Assembly (NCBI RefSeq): GCF_910588665.1
Contig: NZ_CAJUPR010000015.1
Coordinates: forward strand, 1 to 41,207
DNA: 41,207 nucleotides
Direction of reading: 5' to 3'
Origin: an uncultured Brachyspira sp.
GTDB taxonomy: Bacteria > Spirochaetota > Brachyspiria > Brachyspirales > Brachyspiraceae
The notes under the pieces were generated by a model. The model did no database searches, was not told the DNA's origin, and saw nothing but the letters and a program-made list of their open reading frames with translations. Below are positions 8,840 to 17,866 of the stretch, piece by piece (the stretch's first letter is position 1; the number at the start of each line of letters is the position of its first letter). Made by a program: the position numbers and the translations under genes.

Positions 8840-9103
8840 ATGTCTAAAGAAGTATCAGGTATGTTTTCGTTTTTATTAGGTTTAACAGCTGGAGTTGCAT
8901 TAGGTGTTTTATTTGCACCAAAAGCAGGAGAAGAGACTAGAGAAGATCTTAAAGAAACTGTGGATAATATCAAATATAAAGTTGATGATATGTATCATAG
9001 AGGTATGTTAAAGACTTCAGAAATGGTTGAAAAGGGAAAAGAAAAAACCAGCGATTTTATTGAGAAAAGAAAGAAAAAATCTTCTGAAGAAGCGGCAGAA
9101 TAA
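8840..9103 (+). CDS. YtxH-domain membrane protein
   Basis: A small 87-residue protein with one membrane segment (residues about 8-26, ending ALGVLFAPKAGEETRE) followed by a charged helix. The LFAPKAGEETR run is the YtxH (gas-vesicle-like) hallmark. Members are linked to envelope or general stress in other bacteria; the molecular function is unknown. The last 30 residues are almost all K and E with a few serines. It is the first gene of an operon and lies five bases before the next gene. GGAGG precedes ATG. Confidence 0.83.
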   Translation: MSKEVSGMFSFLLGLTAGVALGVLFAPKAGEETREDLKETVDNIKYKVDDMYHRGMLKTSEMVEKGKEKTSDFIEKRKKKSSEEAAE

Positions 9104-9108
9104 ATACA

Positions 9109-9525
9109 ATGCAAGATATTACATTTCAGATTAATGTTATGGCTATATCCTTAGCATTTATAGCTATTTCAGTATTAATATTGGCATTAGCTATATTTTT
9201 TATTATGCTTGCTGGATATTTCAGATTTACTAATAGATTTGACAGAATACTTGAAAATGTTGAATCTATTAGTGAAAAAATAAACGGCATTACAAGTATG
9301 GTGAATGATGGAACCGTTAAAGTTAAAGGCACATTGGATAATATACATGAATCTTTTAACAGTTTATCCAACAGCATTAATAATTTCAGTATAATGACTA
9401 ATGATATATCTAGCGGTTTCAGCATTATTAATATATTTAAATCCATAGTTTCTTTATTTAAAAGTAAAAACAAAAAAAGAGATAGATTTACAAACAATGA
9501 TGACGATGATTATGAGGATTATTGA
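9109..9525 (+). CDS. Small membrane protein with coiled-coil helix, DUF948-like
   Basis: A 138-residue protein with one strong membrane segment (residues about 8-35). An amphipathic helix of repeating heptads follows (RILENVESISEKINGI and onward), then a basic patch and an acidic tail of D, E and Y. The layout matches DUF948 proteins, often found next to YtxH proteins; the match is by pattern, not by a unique motif. Topology suggests an anchored helix reaching into the periplasm or cytosol. Its stop codon lies just before the following gene. Confidence 0.6.
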   Translation: MQDITFQINVMAISLAFIAISVLILALAIFFIMLAGYFRFTNRFDRILENVESISEKINGITSMVNDGTVKVKGTLDNIHESFNSLSNSINNFSIMTNDISSGFSIINIFKSIVSLFKSKNKKRDRFTNNDDDDYEDY

Positions 9526-9548
9526 TTTATGATTGGGATTTGTTTAGT

Positions 9549-10622
9549 ATGATAAAAAAAATATTTGTTTCGCTTTTTTCCGTAATTTTATTTTCTTCTT
9601 TTTTATATTCTCAGGATACTAATTGGGTAATCAGAATAAGAGATGCTCAGGGAAATATCAAAAAACTTATGACGGTTGAAGATTGCATGTCCGAAATATC
9701 AAACCTTACTATTCTAAGAGGTGCGCCTAAAGAGGCTATTAATTTGCTTCTTACTAATGATTTTCAGTTATGGCAATTTGCTTCTCAGATTATAGAACAG
9801 GAGCTTGTATATATGAAGGCTGTTGATGAAGGTTATGATAAAGATGAAGAGATTGTAAGTTTAATATCTAAAGAAAGGGATAATCAATTGTCTCAGCTTT
9901 ATATGCAGGAAAAAGTCTCAGATGATTTTGCAGTTGTTTCCGATGAGGAAAAAAGAAGATTTTTTAATAATAACAGAGCAAGAATTCAGGCATCTTTGGG
10001 TCCTAATGTAACTTATGAACAGGTTGCTATGGAAATAGAAACTACTATTTTGCAGGAGCGTATGCGTAATGAATACGATAAAATTATAGCTTCTGCTAAA
10101 ACTAATTATAATATAAAATATTCATCAGCCTCAGATCCATGCATAACTATAGATGATACTGAAGTGCCTCTATCCGATTTTAACAATATGTTTAATGAAT
10201 CTATAAAGCAGGCGGGAGCGAATATACCTGCGGCATTAAGAATACAGGCTAGAGACGGTATGTTTAAGGCATTTGTAGCCCGTGAAATTATGATGTATGA
10301 AGCTAAAAAAACTGGTTTTTATGATACATTGCAGGCTAAGGCTATAGAAAATTTTTTAACAAGAAGTGCTGTTACGGCAAATTATATAGATAAAACCATA
10401 AGATCGTCAATACCTAAGCCTACTGAAGAAGAGATAAATTCAGCTTATGAACAATACGGAAAAATGTATAATATAGATTCTCTGCCTTATGCGGACGCTC
10501 AGAAGGCACTTGAAACTATTGTAATTGAGGCTAAAACTCAGCAGGAATATCAAATATTAGTTACCGATTTAAGATACAGATATAATATAGAAAAGAATCT
10601 TGATTTATTAAAGAACAAGTAA
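9549..10622 (+). CDS. Periplasmic protein with two SurA-N-like modules, no PPIase domain
   Basis: A secreted protein of 357 residues that looks like a chaperone of the SurA/PrsA class but lacks the parvulin domain. I start it at ATG 9549 (MIKKIFVSLFSVILFSS), which gives a clean signal peptide ending near YSQ; a TTG at 9522 would overlap the previous gene and bury the signal. The body appears to be two copies of one helical module, at residues about 44-191 and 200-347. The copies end in matching helices (ETTILQERMRNEYDKI and ETIVIEAKTQQEYQIL) and in YNIKY/YNIEK. A similar single module occurs in the lipoprotein at 28701. The gene is followed by an outer-membrane barrel, which fits a role in barrel assembly. 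Function is inferred. Confidence 0.65.
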   Translation: MIKKIFVSLFSVILFSSFLYSQDTNWVIRIRDAQGNIKKLMTVEDCMSEISNLTILRGAPKEAINLLLTNDFQLWQFASQIIEQELVYMKAVDEGYDKDEEIVSLISKERDNQLSQLYMQEKVSDDFAVVSDEEKRRFFNNNRARIQASLGPNVTYEQVAMEIETTILQERMRNEYDKIIASAKTNYNIKYSSASDPCITIDDTEVPLSDFNNMFNESIKQAGANIPAALRIQARDGMFKAFVAREIMMYEAKKTGFYDTLQAKAIENFLTRSAVTANYIDKTIRSSIPKPTEEEINSAYEQYGKMYNIDSLPYADAQKALETIVIEAKTQQEYQILVTDLRYRYNIEKNLDLLKNK

Positions 10623-10638
10623 TTGTTTTGCCGATATT

Positions 10639-11535
10639 ATGAAAAATAGATTATCAATTATATATTTTATCTTTTTTATATTATTTTGTTTTTATCAGAT
10701 ATCTTTTGCAAGAAAGAATGATTATAGTTTTGACTTATCACCTTTAATAGAAAAAAATAAAATGTTTTCGGCGGGAATAGGCGGAATATTTTCAGAATAT
10801 AACTCTTGGTTTGAAGGCGGAAAGCTCTATACATTAGATCCTTATAATCAGAATATAAGCAGAAGAGATTTATATTTTACATTTATGCCTTATTTCAGTA
10901 TAAGACCTATTAAATATTTAGAAATAGATATGTCTGCGAGTTTTACATATCAAAGACAGGACTTCAGAAATGATATTACAAGCGCAACAAATATGACGGA
11001 TATTTTTAATTTTGATTCTATTAATGCTTCTGTTAAAGCCACTCTTTTAGATTGGTATTTATCAGTAGGTGTTGAGGTTGGGGTAAGCTATAGTTTTTTA
11101 AAAAGTAATCATTTCTATTCTCATAAAAATAAAGATCCTTTTAATATATATGCCACTATAATGCTTGCTGGAATTCCTAAAGTAATACCTCTTAACTTTT
11201 TATTTGCTTATACATTAGATACAAGAGATAATCTAAAAGAAGATATTTTAAGAACAGGTGAATTAATCGGAGCTTTAGAAATTGTGACCTCGCCTTTTAT
11301 AACATTATATACGGGCATAACTTATGTATTTCCTTACAGAAAAGATTCAAGCTTTACATATTTAGAACCTTTTGTTAAGTTCAAAGCTACAATATCCGAT
11401 TTTCTATATATGACGGTATCTTATCAGAAAATTGTTTGGGGTTCTGGTAATGTTCCTAACAGCTCTACTTTTAATTTTTCTATAGAGTATATGTTTTATT
11501 CTCCTAAATGGGATTGGTGGTATGGTAAATTTTAA
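10639..11535 (+). CDS. Predicted outer-membrane beta-barrel protein
   Basis: A 298-residue protein with a signal peptide (hydrophobic residues about 5-24, ending SFA). Alternating hydrophobic strands follow, typical of a barrel (YFSIRPIKYLEIDMSASFTY, FITLYTGITYVF). The C-terminus ends in an aromatic-rich strand, FNFSIEYMFYSP and WDWWYGKF, as expected for a barrel recognised by the Bam machinery. I do not recognise a named family. It is the last gene of the YtxH operon, 16 bases after the SurA-N-like protein, which could be its chaperone. Confidence 0.65.
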   Translation: MKNRLSIIYFIFFILFCFYQISFARKNDYSFDLSPLIEKNKMFSAGIGGIFSEYNSWFEGGKLYTLDPYNQNISRRDLYFTFMPYFSIRPIKYLEIDMSASFTYQRQDFRNDITSATNMTDIFNFDSINASVKATLLDWYLSVGVEVGVSYSFLKSNHFYSHKNKDPFNIYATIMLAGIPKVIPLNFLFAYTLDTRDNLKEDILRTGELIGALEIVTSPFITLYTGITYVFPYRKDSSFTYLEPFVKFKATISDFLYMTVSYQKIVWGSGNVPNSSTFNFSIEYMFYSPKWDWWYGKF

Positions 11536-11553
11536 TTTTTTATAGAAAATTAA

Positions 11554-12291
11554 TTAAATAGAGAATATAATATTAATTGATTTTCCAAGTAAATACTGCG
11601 ATATAGTCTGTATGAATGCAAGTATAGTTCCTAATATTCCGAAAAATAATAGGGCGTAAAGTATCAGAAAACCGTAAGGATATATTTTATCATAAGCGTT
11701 TTTACCTTTGGAAGATAAAAAGAATCTTAATATCCAGCCTCCGTCTAAAGGCGGAAAAGGAAGAAGATTAAAAAACATAAGCATTATATTTATTGTATAA
11801 AACATAAAAAGCATTGTTAAAATTATAGGCAAAGCTTTATTAAGTAAATTAAAAAAGGCATTATTATTTTGTTCTAAAATCATTATAATTTTATATATTA
11901 AAAAAGTGCCGTCTGTTGTTATTGTAAGTATTTTCATTACAGTAAAAGATATAAATGCAATTATAAGATTTGCAAAAGGTCCTGCAAATGATACTAAAGC
12001 CTGATCTCTTTCAAAATTATTAAAATTGTATGGATTAACGGGAACAGCCTTCATCCAGCCTATAACGGGTATTCCTGTAACTGCGGCTATTATAGGAAGT
12101 ATAACGCTTCCCAATATATCAATATGCGCAAGAGGATTTAGAGTAAGTCTTCCTATATCTTTAGCCGTATCATCTCCGAACATATATGCGGTTTTGGCAT
12201 GTGAATATTCATGTACGCTTGCCGATATAATAAATACTGCATAAGATATAATTCCTATTGAAAGTTTATTGGAAAATATATCATAAACCAT
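11554..12291 (-). CDS. Site-2-type intramembrane metalloprotease (M50 family)
   Basis: A multi-pass membrane peptidase of 245 residues. The zinc motif HEYSH (HExxH) lies in the second membrane segment at about residue 27. It is followed by GRLTLNPLAHIDILGS and, near the middle, NLLPFPPLDGG, which supplies the third ligand. No PDZ domain is present, so it belongs with the small M50 proteins (YwhC/SpoIVFB-like) rather than RseP. Substrate is unknown. AAGGAG precedes ATG. It lies 76 bases after the ABC ATPase gene in the same direction and may be read through from it. Confidence 0.87.
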   Translation of the reverse strand: MVYDIFSNKLSIGIISYAVFIISASVHEYSHAKTAYMFGDDTAKDIGRLTLNPLAHIDILGSVILPIIAAVTGIPVIGWMKAVPVNPYNFNNFERDQALVSFAGPFANLIIAFISFTVMKILTITTDGTFLIYKIIMILEQNNNAFFNLLNKALPIILTMLFMFYTINIMLMFFNLLPFPPLDGGWILRFFLSSKGKNAYDKIYPYGFLILYALLFFGILGTILAFIQTISQYLLGKSINIIFSI

Positions 12292-12367
12292 TCTTTATTT
12301 CTCCTTTTAATTATTAGAATTTTTATATTGTAAATTCTGATTTTATTAAAGATGGTAATTTTATAAA

Positions 12368-13096
12368 TCAGTGATTTAATACTTTATATAAAAATTCTCT
12401 AACTCTTTCATGCTTAGGATTAGAGAAAAATTCATTAGGTTTTTCATCTTCAAGTATTTGTCCTTCATTCATAAATAGTATTCTGGTTGCAACATTTTTA
12501 GCAAATCCCATTTCATGAGTAACAATAAGCATGGTCATACCTTTTTTAGCAAGCTCTATCATAACATCAAGAACTTCTTTAATCATTTCAGGGTCCAAAG
12601 CTGATGTAGGTTCGTCAAAAAGCATAATGTCTGGCTCCATGGCCAAAGCCCTAGCTATTGCAATTCTCTGTTTCTGTCCTCCCGAAAGCTTGCTTGGATA
12701 TACATCTTTTTTGTCCAAAAGCCCTACAAGTTTAAGCAGTTCTACCGCCTTTTTAAAAGCCTTATTTTTAGGAAGTTTTTTTACTTTTATAGGAGCTAAA
12801 ATAATATTCTCCATAACGGTTTTATGAGGAAATAAATTAAAATGCTGAAATACCATTCCTAATTCCTGCCTCATAAAATTGATATTGGTGTCTTTATCCA
12901 TAATATCTTTTCCGTTTATAACGATATCCCCGTAAGAAGGTTCTTCAAGTCTGTTTATGCATCTTAAAAAGGTAGATTTTCCGCTTCCTGAAGGACCTAT
13001 TACGGCAATAATTTCTCCCTTTTCAATATTTACATTTATGCCTTTTAAAACTTCTAATTTACCGAATTTTTTATGCAGATTTTTTATTTTAATCAC
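12368..13096 (-). CDS. Polar amino acid ABC transporter, ATP-binding subunit
   Basis: Cytosolic ATPase of an uptake system of the GlnQ/HisP type, 242 residues. Walker A is GPSGSGKST at about 34-42. The signature is LSGGQKQR at about 137-144. Walker B is IMLFDEPTSALDP near 160, followed by the H-loop VTHEMGF. The N-terminal eight bases overlap the permease gene, so the subunits are translated together. The DPEM motif after Walker B is characteristic of polar amino acid importers. The exact amino acid cannot be read from the ATPase. Confidence 0.94.
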   Translation of the reverse strand: MIKIKNLHKKFGKLEVLKGINVNIEKGEIIAVIGPSGSGKSTFLRCINRLEEPSYGDIVINGKDIMDKDTNINFMRQELGMVFQHFNLFPHKTVMENIILAPIKVKKLPKNKAFKKAVELLKLVGLLDKKDVYPSKLSGGQKQRIAIARALAMEPDIMLFDEPTSALDPEMIKEVLDVMIELAKKGMTMLIVTHEMGFAKNVATRILFMNEGQILEDEKPNEFFSNPKHERVREFLYKVLNH

Positions 13097-13802
13097 TTTC
13101 TCTAAGCCCCTCCTCCACTTTTTTCATAAACATAGCAAATATTGAAGTCATTATAAAATATATAATGCCTACAGCTATAAGAGGCTCAACTCCTCTGTAT
13201 GTTTGGCTTGTAATTATATTTGCAGATCTTAAAAGGTCAACGCCTCCTATAAAACCTACAACCGAAGTTTCTTTAAGAAGTGCTACAAACTCGCTTACTA
13301 AGGGAGGCAGTATTTTTTTTATAGCCTGAGGTATTATAATTAATTTCATAGAAAGAGGGTAGTTCATACCTAAAGCCCTTGCCGCCTCCATTTGACCTTT
13401 ATCCAAACTCTGTATTCCTGCTCTTATAATCTCTGCAACATAAGCCCCAGAATTGATGCCGAAAGCAATAACTGCTATAATAAGTATAGGAGTGTTTCTT
13501 AAAGAATCAACAAAAACCACATTTGCCCATATCATAAGCTGAACAACTACAGGCGTTCCTCTTAAAATATTAACATACCAAAATGCTATTTTTGATAAAG
13601 GATTAAAATTTGATAATTTTTTTGAATTTTTAAATGGATAAAATTCAGACAGCTGAAGCAAGGCTATAAAAATACCTAATAATATACCGAAAATTGTGGC
13701 AAGAATTGTTGTTGATATGGAAAATATTAATCCCTGTATAATATATATATATCTTCCGTTAGATAAAAATATTACTTTAAGAAGCTCTAGATATTCCAGC
13801 AT
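13089..13802 (-). CDS. Polar amino acid ABC transporter, permease subunit
   Basis: Inner-membrane channel subunit of the HisM/GlnP family, 237 residues with about five membrane helices. The family signature is clear: ILRGTPVVVQLM, AFGINSGAYVAEIIRAGI, then DKGQMEAARALGMNYPLSMKLIIIPQA (the EAA loop that docks the ATPase). It lies 27 bases after the substrate-binding protein gene and overlaps the ATPase gene by eight bases. A single permease in the operon implies a homodimeric channel. Confidence 0.94.
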   Translation of the reverse strand: MLEYLELLKVIFLSNGRYIYIIQGLIFSISTTILATIFGILLGIFIALLQLSEFYPFKNSKKLSNFNPLSKIAFWYVNILRGTPVVVQLMIWANVVFVDSLRNTPILIIAVIAFGINSGAYVAEIIRAGIQSLDKGQMEAARALGMNYPLSMKLIIIPQAIKKILPPLVSEFVALLKETSVVGFIGGVDLLRSANIITSQTYRGVEPLIAVGIIYFIMTSIFAMFMKKVEEGLRESD

Positions 13803-13829
13803 AAAATAAAACCTGTTACAGAAATAATA

Positions 13830-14570
13830 TTATTTTACAAAATATTTTTTTATCAAAGCGTCATAAGTACCGTTTTCTTTTATGGTTTTTAAAGCTTCAT
13901 TTATTTTAGAAAGCAGTTCTGTATCTTCTTTTCTCATAGCTATTGAATATTGTTCTATAACAGAATCTGTTTCAACTAATTTTAACTCGGGATTCTGAGC
14001 GGCATAATTTTTAGCAGGTTCATAATCAAGCACCACTGCATCCACTTTATCGGATTTTAATGCTAATATAGTTTCTGATGATGCATTGAATTTCTGAACT
14101 TCCACATTGGCTAATTCGCTTACCAATATATCACCAGTATATCCAAGCACAACACCGACTTTCTTTCCAGTAAAGCTGTCAAAAGATATTATATTGTTAT
14201 TATCAGCCTTTACTAAAATTGACTGCTTAGAATCGTAGTAGGAATCTGAGAAATTAACAAATTTTTTTCTCTCTTCAGTTTCAGTCATACCCGCTATTAT
14301 TATATCGATTTTTTTAGCTTCTAAAGCGGGAAGAAGTCCGTCAAAGCTCATATCTACAATTTCAATATTTATTCCTATAAGCTTAGCAATTTCATTAATT
14401 AAGTCTATATCAAATCCTACTATTTTATTTGCTTCCCTATATTCAAAAGGTTCAAATTGGGGATTAGTACCCACATATAATTTATTTTCTTCAGACTCTT
14501 TGCATCCTATAAAAACGGTTAAAATTAAAGATAAAGCTATAACAATTAAAAAAACATTATTTTTAAACAT
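13830..14570 (-). CDS. Polar amino acid ABC transporter, substrate-binding lipoprotein
   Basis: A 246-residue family-3 solute-binding protein. The signal ends in a lipobox-like segment (VFIGCKES), so it should be lipid-anchored on the periplasmic side of the inner membrane. Family marks are GTNPQFEPFEYRE and IVGFDIDLINEIAKLIG near the N-terminus, and LLPALEAKKIDIIIAGMTETEERKK. Binding-site residues of the arginine/glutamine group cannot be told apart with confidence. First gene of the three-gene transporter operon. AGGAG precedes ATG. Confidence 0.93.
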   Translation of the reverse strand: MFKNNVFLIVIALSLILTVFIGCKESEENKLYVGTNPQFEPFEYREANKIVGFDIDLINEIAKLIGINIEIVDMSFDGLLPALEAKKIDIIIAGMTETEERKKFVNFSDSYYDSKQSILVKADNNNIISFDSFTGKKVGVVLGYTGDILVSELANVEVQKFNASSETILALKSDKVDAVVLDYEPAKNYAAQNPELKLVETDSVIEQYSIAMRKEDTELLSKINEALKTIKENGTYDALIKKYFVK

Positions 14571-14629
14571 AAAATACTCCTATTTTTTATTATTTTTATA
14601 ATTTAATCTTAGTAATATTAAAAATTATA

Positions 14630-14657
14630 ATTCTATATAATAATTTTAAAAAGTCAA
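14630..14657 (-). promoter_or_regulatory. Promoter of the amino acid ABC operon
   Basis: On the minus strand TTGACT at 14657-14652 and TAGAAT at 14635-14630 with 16 bases between, about 60 bases before the substrate-binding protein gene. Confidence 0.5.
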
Positions 14658-14715
14658 GGCAGTTTTAATGATATATTTATCACATAAAAGCATATATGCT
14701 GTTTTATAAATATAT

Positions 14716-14743
14716 TTGAATAAAAAAATTAATAGTATATAAT
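14716..14743 (+). promoter_or_regulatory. Promoter of the LemA-like gene
   Basis: TTGAAT at 14716-14721 and TATAAT at 14738-14743 with a 16-base spacer. Divergent from the ABC operon promoter. Confidence 0.55.
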
Positions 14744-14774
14744 TCTGCATATATAAAAATATTTTGGAGGCATA

Positions 14775-15383
14775 ATGAGAGGTTCTGCTGTGGCGGTAAT
14801 ATTTATTATAGTTAATATAATAGCTATCAGCATATTTATGATAGTCTCTACCACATCAATAAAAGAATCTATTCTAAAAGAAGAGAGATTATCAAGAGAA
14901 TCTTTAAATGCAATAATAGATATATATTATAAAAAAAATACAGCTTCCGAAAATTATTATAATGCTGTATCGGTTATACCTAAAATAGATATATATACAT
15001 TGCATGCTTTAAGCAATTATATAAGAAGAATAAAAACGGTAGAAGCCGACAGCACATTGATAGAAAAACCTTTAACATTTCAGGAATATCAATATATTCA
15101 GGCTAGAATAACAGAGAATATAAATAAGATTAATTATACGGCAAGAAATTATCCTGTTCTTAGAACAAATCAGAATTATATAGCGGCTTTAAATGAAATG
15201 CGTCCCATTGTAGAAGATGAAAAGAAATCTATATCTCAATATAATGATCATGTATATGAGTATAATAAACTTACCACAACTCCGCCTTCAAGCATAATAG
15301 CAGGAATAATGGGAAAATTTCCATTTTTAAGATTTGAAACTGGAACCAACATTATAGAACAGACTATGTATATATTTCAATAG
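14775..15383 (+). CDS. LemA-family membrane protein
   Basis: A 202-residue protein with one N-terminal membrane helix (residues about 6-25) and a helical body. The second half matches the LemA pattern: a helix ending in RNYPVLRTNQNYIAALNEM, then an alpha-helix with QYNDHVYEYNKL, and the closing FPFLRFETG segment. LemA proteins are anchored with most of the chain outside the cytosol; their function is not settled. The canonical N-terminal third is less well conserved here, so this is a divergent member. GGAGG precedes ATG by a normal distance. It is a single-gene unit. Confidence 0.72.
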   Translation: MRGSAVAVIFIIVNIIAISIFMIVSTTSIKESILKEERLSRESLNAIIDIYYKKNTASENYYNAVSVIPKIDIYTLHALSNYIRRIKTVEADSTLIEKPLTFQEYQYIQARITENINKINYTARNYPVLRTNQNYIAALNEMRPIVEDEKKSISQYNDHVYEYNKLTTTPPSSIIAGIMGKFPFLRFETGTNIIEQTMYIFQ

Positions 15384-15552
15384 TATTATTTAATTTTTAA
15401 CTATATTTGCAAAAATTGTAAGTTTTACTTTTAAATAATAAATTAAATATTCTGATAATATAAATACTATGACAGCAATATAAAAATATAGATAATATTA
15501 AGAGATGGTTAAAAATTGCTTGTTAATAGATTGAATAATATCTTTTACTGTA

Positions 15553-15751
15553 ATGGAAGATGTATTTACGGAATGCTATAATGCAGGAAAGATGATGTTT
15601 GATATGATATATAAAAAATATTCATATTAATTGTGTAGTTTCCGATTCTGAAATAATATTTTTAGAAAAAATGTTATATTTAATTTATATGCTACATTTA
15701 AGCATTTCTTTTTTTAATATGAAGCTGCGTCTATTAAGCATAAAAAATTAA
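15553..15751 (+). pseudogene. Possible decayed gene fragment
   Basis: In the 434-base gap after the LemA-like gene, ATG at 15553 opens 25 codons (MEDVFTECYNAGKMMFDMIY) to TAA at 15628. A neighbouring frame then carries on from 15626 for about 41 codons (INCVVSDSEIIFLEKMLYL) to TAA at 15749. Composition is protein-like across the junction, which suggests a frameshifted relic. I do not recognise the family, and chance open frames in AT-rich DNA are possible. The rest of 15384-15817 holds nothing else I can support. Confidence 0.3.
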
Positions 15752-15817
15752 ATATATCTATTGATTTATTTTTCAGTTATGTTATAATGCCTAAACAATA
15801 AAAGCGTTATATTTTCT

Positions 15818-15892
15818 GCGGGCGTCGTATAATGGTTATTACCTTAGACTTCCAATCTAAAGATGACGGTTCGATTCCGTTCGCCCGCTCCA
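15818..15892 (+). tRNA. tRNA-Gly, anticodon UCC
   Basis: A full cloverleaf can be drawn. The acceptor stem GCGGGCG pairs with CGCCCGC at 15882-15888. The anticodon arm is TTAGA/TCTAA around loop CTTCCAA, giving anticodon TCC. The T arm is GACGG/CCGTT around TTCGATT. The discriminator base is T and the CCA end is encoded (15890-15892). Confidence 0.95.
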
Positions 15893-15956
15893 TTTTTACA
15901 ATAATTATAAATTATTTTCGTTTAGTTAATTAATGCATATTACAGGACTTTTATTT

Positions 15957-17750
15957 ATGAAGAAAGGATTGATGTTTAAATTCTTAAGTATTTTTTCTGT
16001 ATTTTTATTTATTGCATTTTTAATTTTTTATATTTTTTATAAGCCTATATATAAATCTCAGTTTCTGAATGAGAAGTATTTTCAGGCTCTGAACTCAAAA
16101 ATTGAAACTGAAAGCTATGTACAGGAAATAAAGAGTACAATTAATTTGATAGCCCATAACTTGGAAGCAAATCCGAATTTAGAAACTTTCGGACAATTCA
16201 TTACAAATGTAAAAAAATCTAATGACGAATATTTAAATATGTATTTCGGGGATACTGTTCCATATTCAGAAGGCGGAATATATATAAACACATTGGAAGA
16301 ATATCCGCACACATATAATCAGACTGAAAGACAATGGTATATAGATGCATTATCTTCCGATGATATAGTTATAAGTGAGCCGTATATAGATTTTGCCGTA
16401 AATAAGCTTACAGTTACATTCAGCAAAGCTGTATATACTAATGGAAAATTGAAGGGAGTATTTGCCATAGATTTTATAAATATGAATAATATTATGGAGA
16501 ATATTAAAAAAACTTTTGAAGGAAGCTTTTATATCGTATCTTCCAACGGCATATACATTACGCATGAAAACTCCGATTATATTCTAAATGAAGATAATAA
16601 TTTATTTAAAGATCCTATTTTTTCTAAATTTAAAGGCAGACTTAATTCTCATATAGGCGAAATAAAAATAGTCGGAAATAAATGGTATTCTATACAAAAA
16701 ACGGATAATGCCTCTTGGCTCCTTATATTTAAAGGAGACGCTTCAATAGTACATAAACAATTCAGATTTTTAATGCTGGCAGTATTTATTGTTATGATTA
16801 TAATACTTTTAATTGAATGGATATTAGTTCGAAAGATAGTAAAGCCTCTTAAAAATACAATTAATATTATAGATTTAATGAAAGACGGTAATTTTAACAG
16901 CTTGTTTGACAAAAATGATTTAGCCTTGAAAGATGAATCTGGCCATTTGCTTAATTCTGTTAATGATATGCAGAAAAAAATATCGTCTATAGTTTCTGGA
17001 ATAAAGATGAATATGTCTTCAATAAATAATTCTACAAATAAAATGTCAAATGGTATGGATAATTTATCGGATAGAACATCTTCTCAGGCTGCCGCTATAA
17101 AGGAAATAAGTGCGGCTATAGAGAATTTATTTTCCTCGATATCAGCAACTTCAAATCATACCAATGATGTAAAAGATATGAGCAATAAAGTTGCAGATTC
17201 AACTAGAATAGGCGTTGAAGCTGTAACTCAGATTTCTAATAATATGATTGATATATCTCAGTCAAGCAAAGAGATATCGGATATAATAAAGCTTATACAA
17301 AGCATAGCGTTTCAAACTAATATACTTTCTCTTAATGCCGCAGTAGAAGCTGCAAGAGCAGGGGAGCAGGGAAAAGGATTTGCCGTTGTAGCTTCCGAGA
17401 TAAGATCTTTAGCGCAGAATGTAAATGATGCTGCAGAAAAAATTACCGATATAATTAAAAACACAGTTGATAAGATAGAGACAGGAGATGAATCCGTAAA
17501 ACATTCTCTTAATATACTTATTAATATAGAAAACTCGGCTAAAGAAGTTTCCGATGTTCTTGTGAATTTACGCAATGATGTGCTTAAAGAAGAGGGAAGC
17601 GTCAAAGAGATTGCAGCCGCTATTAATGAATTAAATAATATTAATCGTAAGAACTCCGATTTGGTAAGCAGCAGCGTTTTGCTTGGAAGAGAAGTTGTTG
17701 ATGGTACCCGTAATGTATATGCAGAGCTTGAATATTTTAAGCTTAATTAA
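15957..17750 (+). CDS. Methyl-accepting chemotaxis protein with amino-acid-type dCache domain
   Basis: Transmembrane chemoreceptor of 597 residues. Membrane helices lie at about 8-29 and 270-289, enclosing a periplasmic dCache sensor. A HAMP region and a cytoplasmic signalling hairpin follow, the latter with the tip motif IAFQTNILSLNAAVEAARAG and GKGFAVVASEIRSLAQ. The sensor carries Y120, R125, W127, Y128 and D172, with the spacing known from amino-acid-binding dCache domains such as PctA, so amino acids are the likely ligands. I start at ATG 15957, after ACAGGA at about 15940-15945; ATG 15933 has no ribosome binding site. There is no CheR/CheB-tethering pentapeptide at the C-terminus. It lies just after tRNA-Gly. 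Confidence 0.93.
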   Translation: MKKGLMFKFLSIFSVFLFIAFLIFYIFYKPIYKSQFLNEKYFQALNSKIETESYVQEIKSTINLIAHNLEANPNLETFGQFITNVKKSNDEYLNMYFGDTVPYSEGGIYINTLEEYPHTYNQTERQWYIDALSSDDIVISEPYIDFAVNKLTVTFSKAVYTNGKLKGVFAIDFINMNNIMENIKKTFEGSFYIVSSNGIYITHENSDYILNEDNNLFKDPIFSKFKGRLNSHIGEIKIVGNKWYSIQKTDNASWLLIFKGDASIVHKQFRFLMLAVFIVMIIILLIEWILVRKIVKPLKNTINIIDLMKDGNFNSLFDKNDLALKDESGHLLNSVNDMQKKISSIVSGIKMNMSSINNSTNKMSNGMDNLSDRTSSQAAAIKEISAAIENLFSSISATSNHTNDVKDMSNKVADSTRIGVEAVTQISNNMIDISQSSKEISDIIKLIQSIAFQTNILSLNAAVEAARAGEQGKGFAVVASEIRSLAQNVNDAAEKITDIIKNTVDKIETGDESVKHSLNILINIENSAKEVSDVLVNLRNDVLKEEGSVKEIAAAINELNNINRKNSDLVSSSVLLGREVVDGTRNVYAELEYFKLN

Positions 17751-17866
17751 AATATGATAAATCATTCACAAGACCAAAGTTTTTTATTTATCATTTTATA
17801 ATAGCATTCTTTAAGTTTAATATTTAGTTTTTTTATTTTTATAATATATAATTAATTATTTAATGC

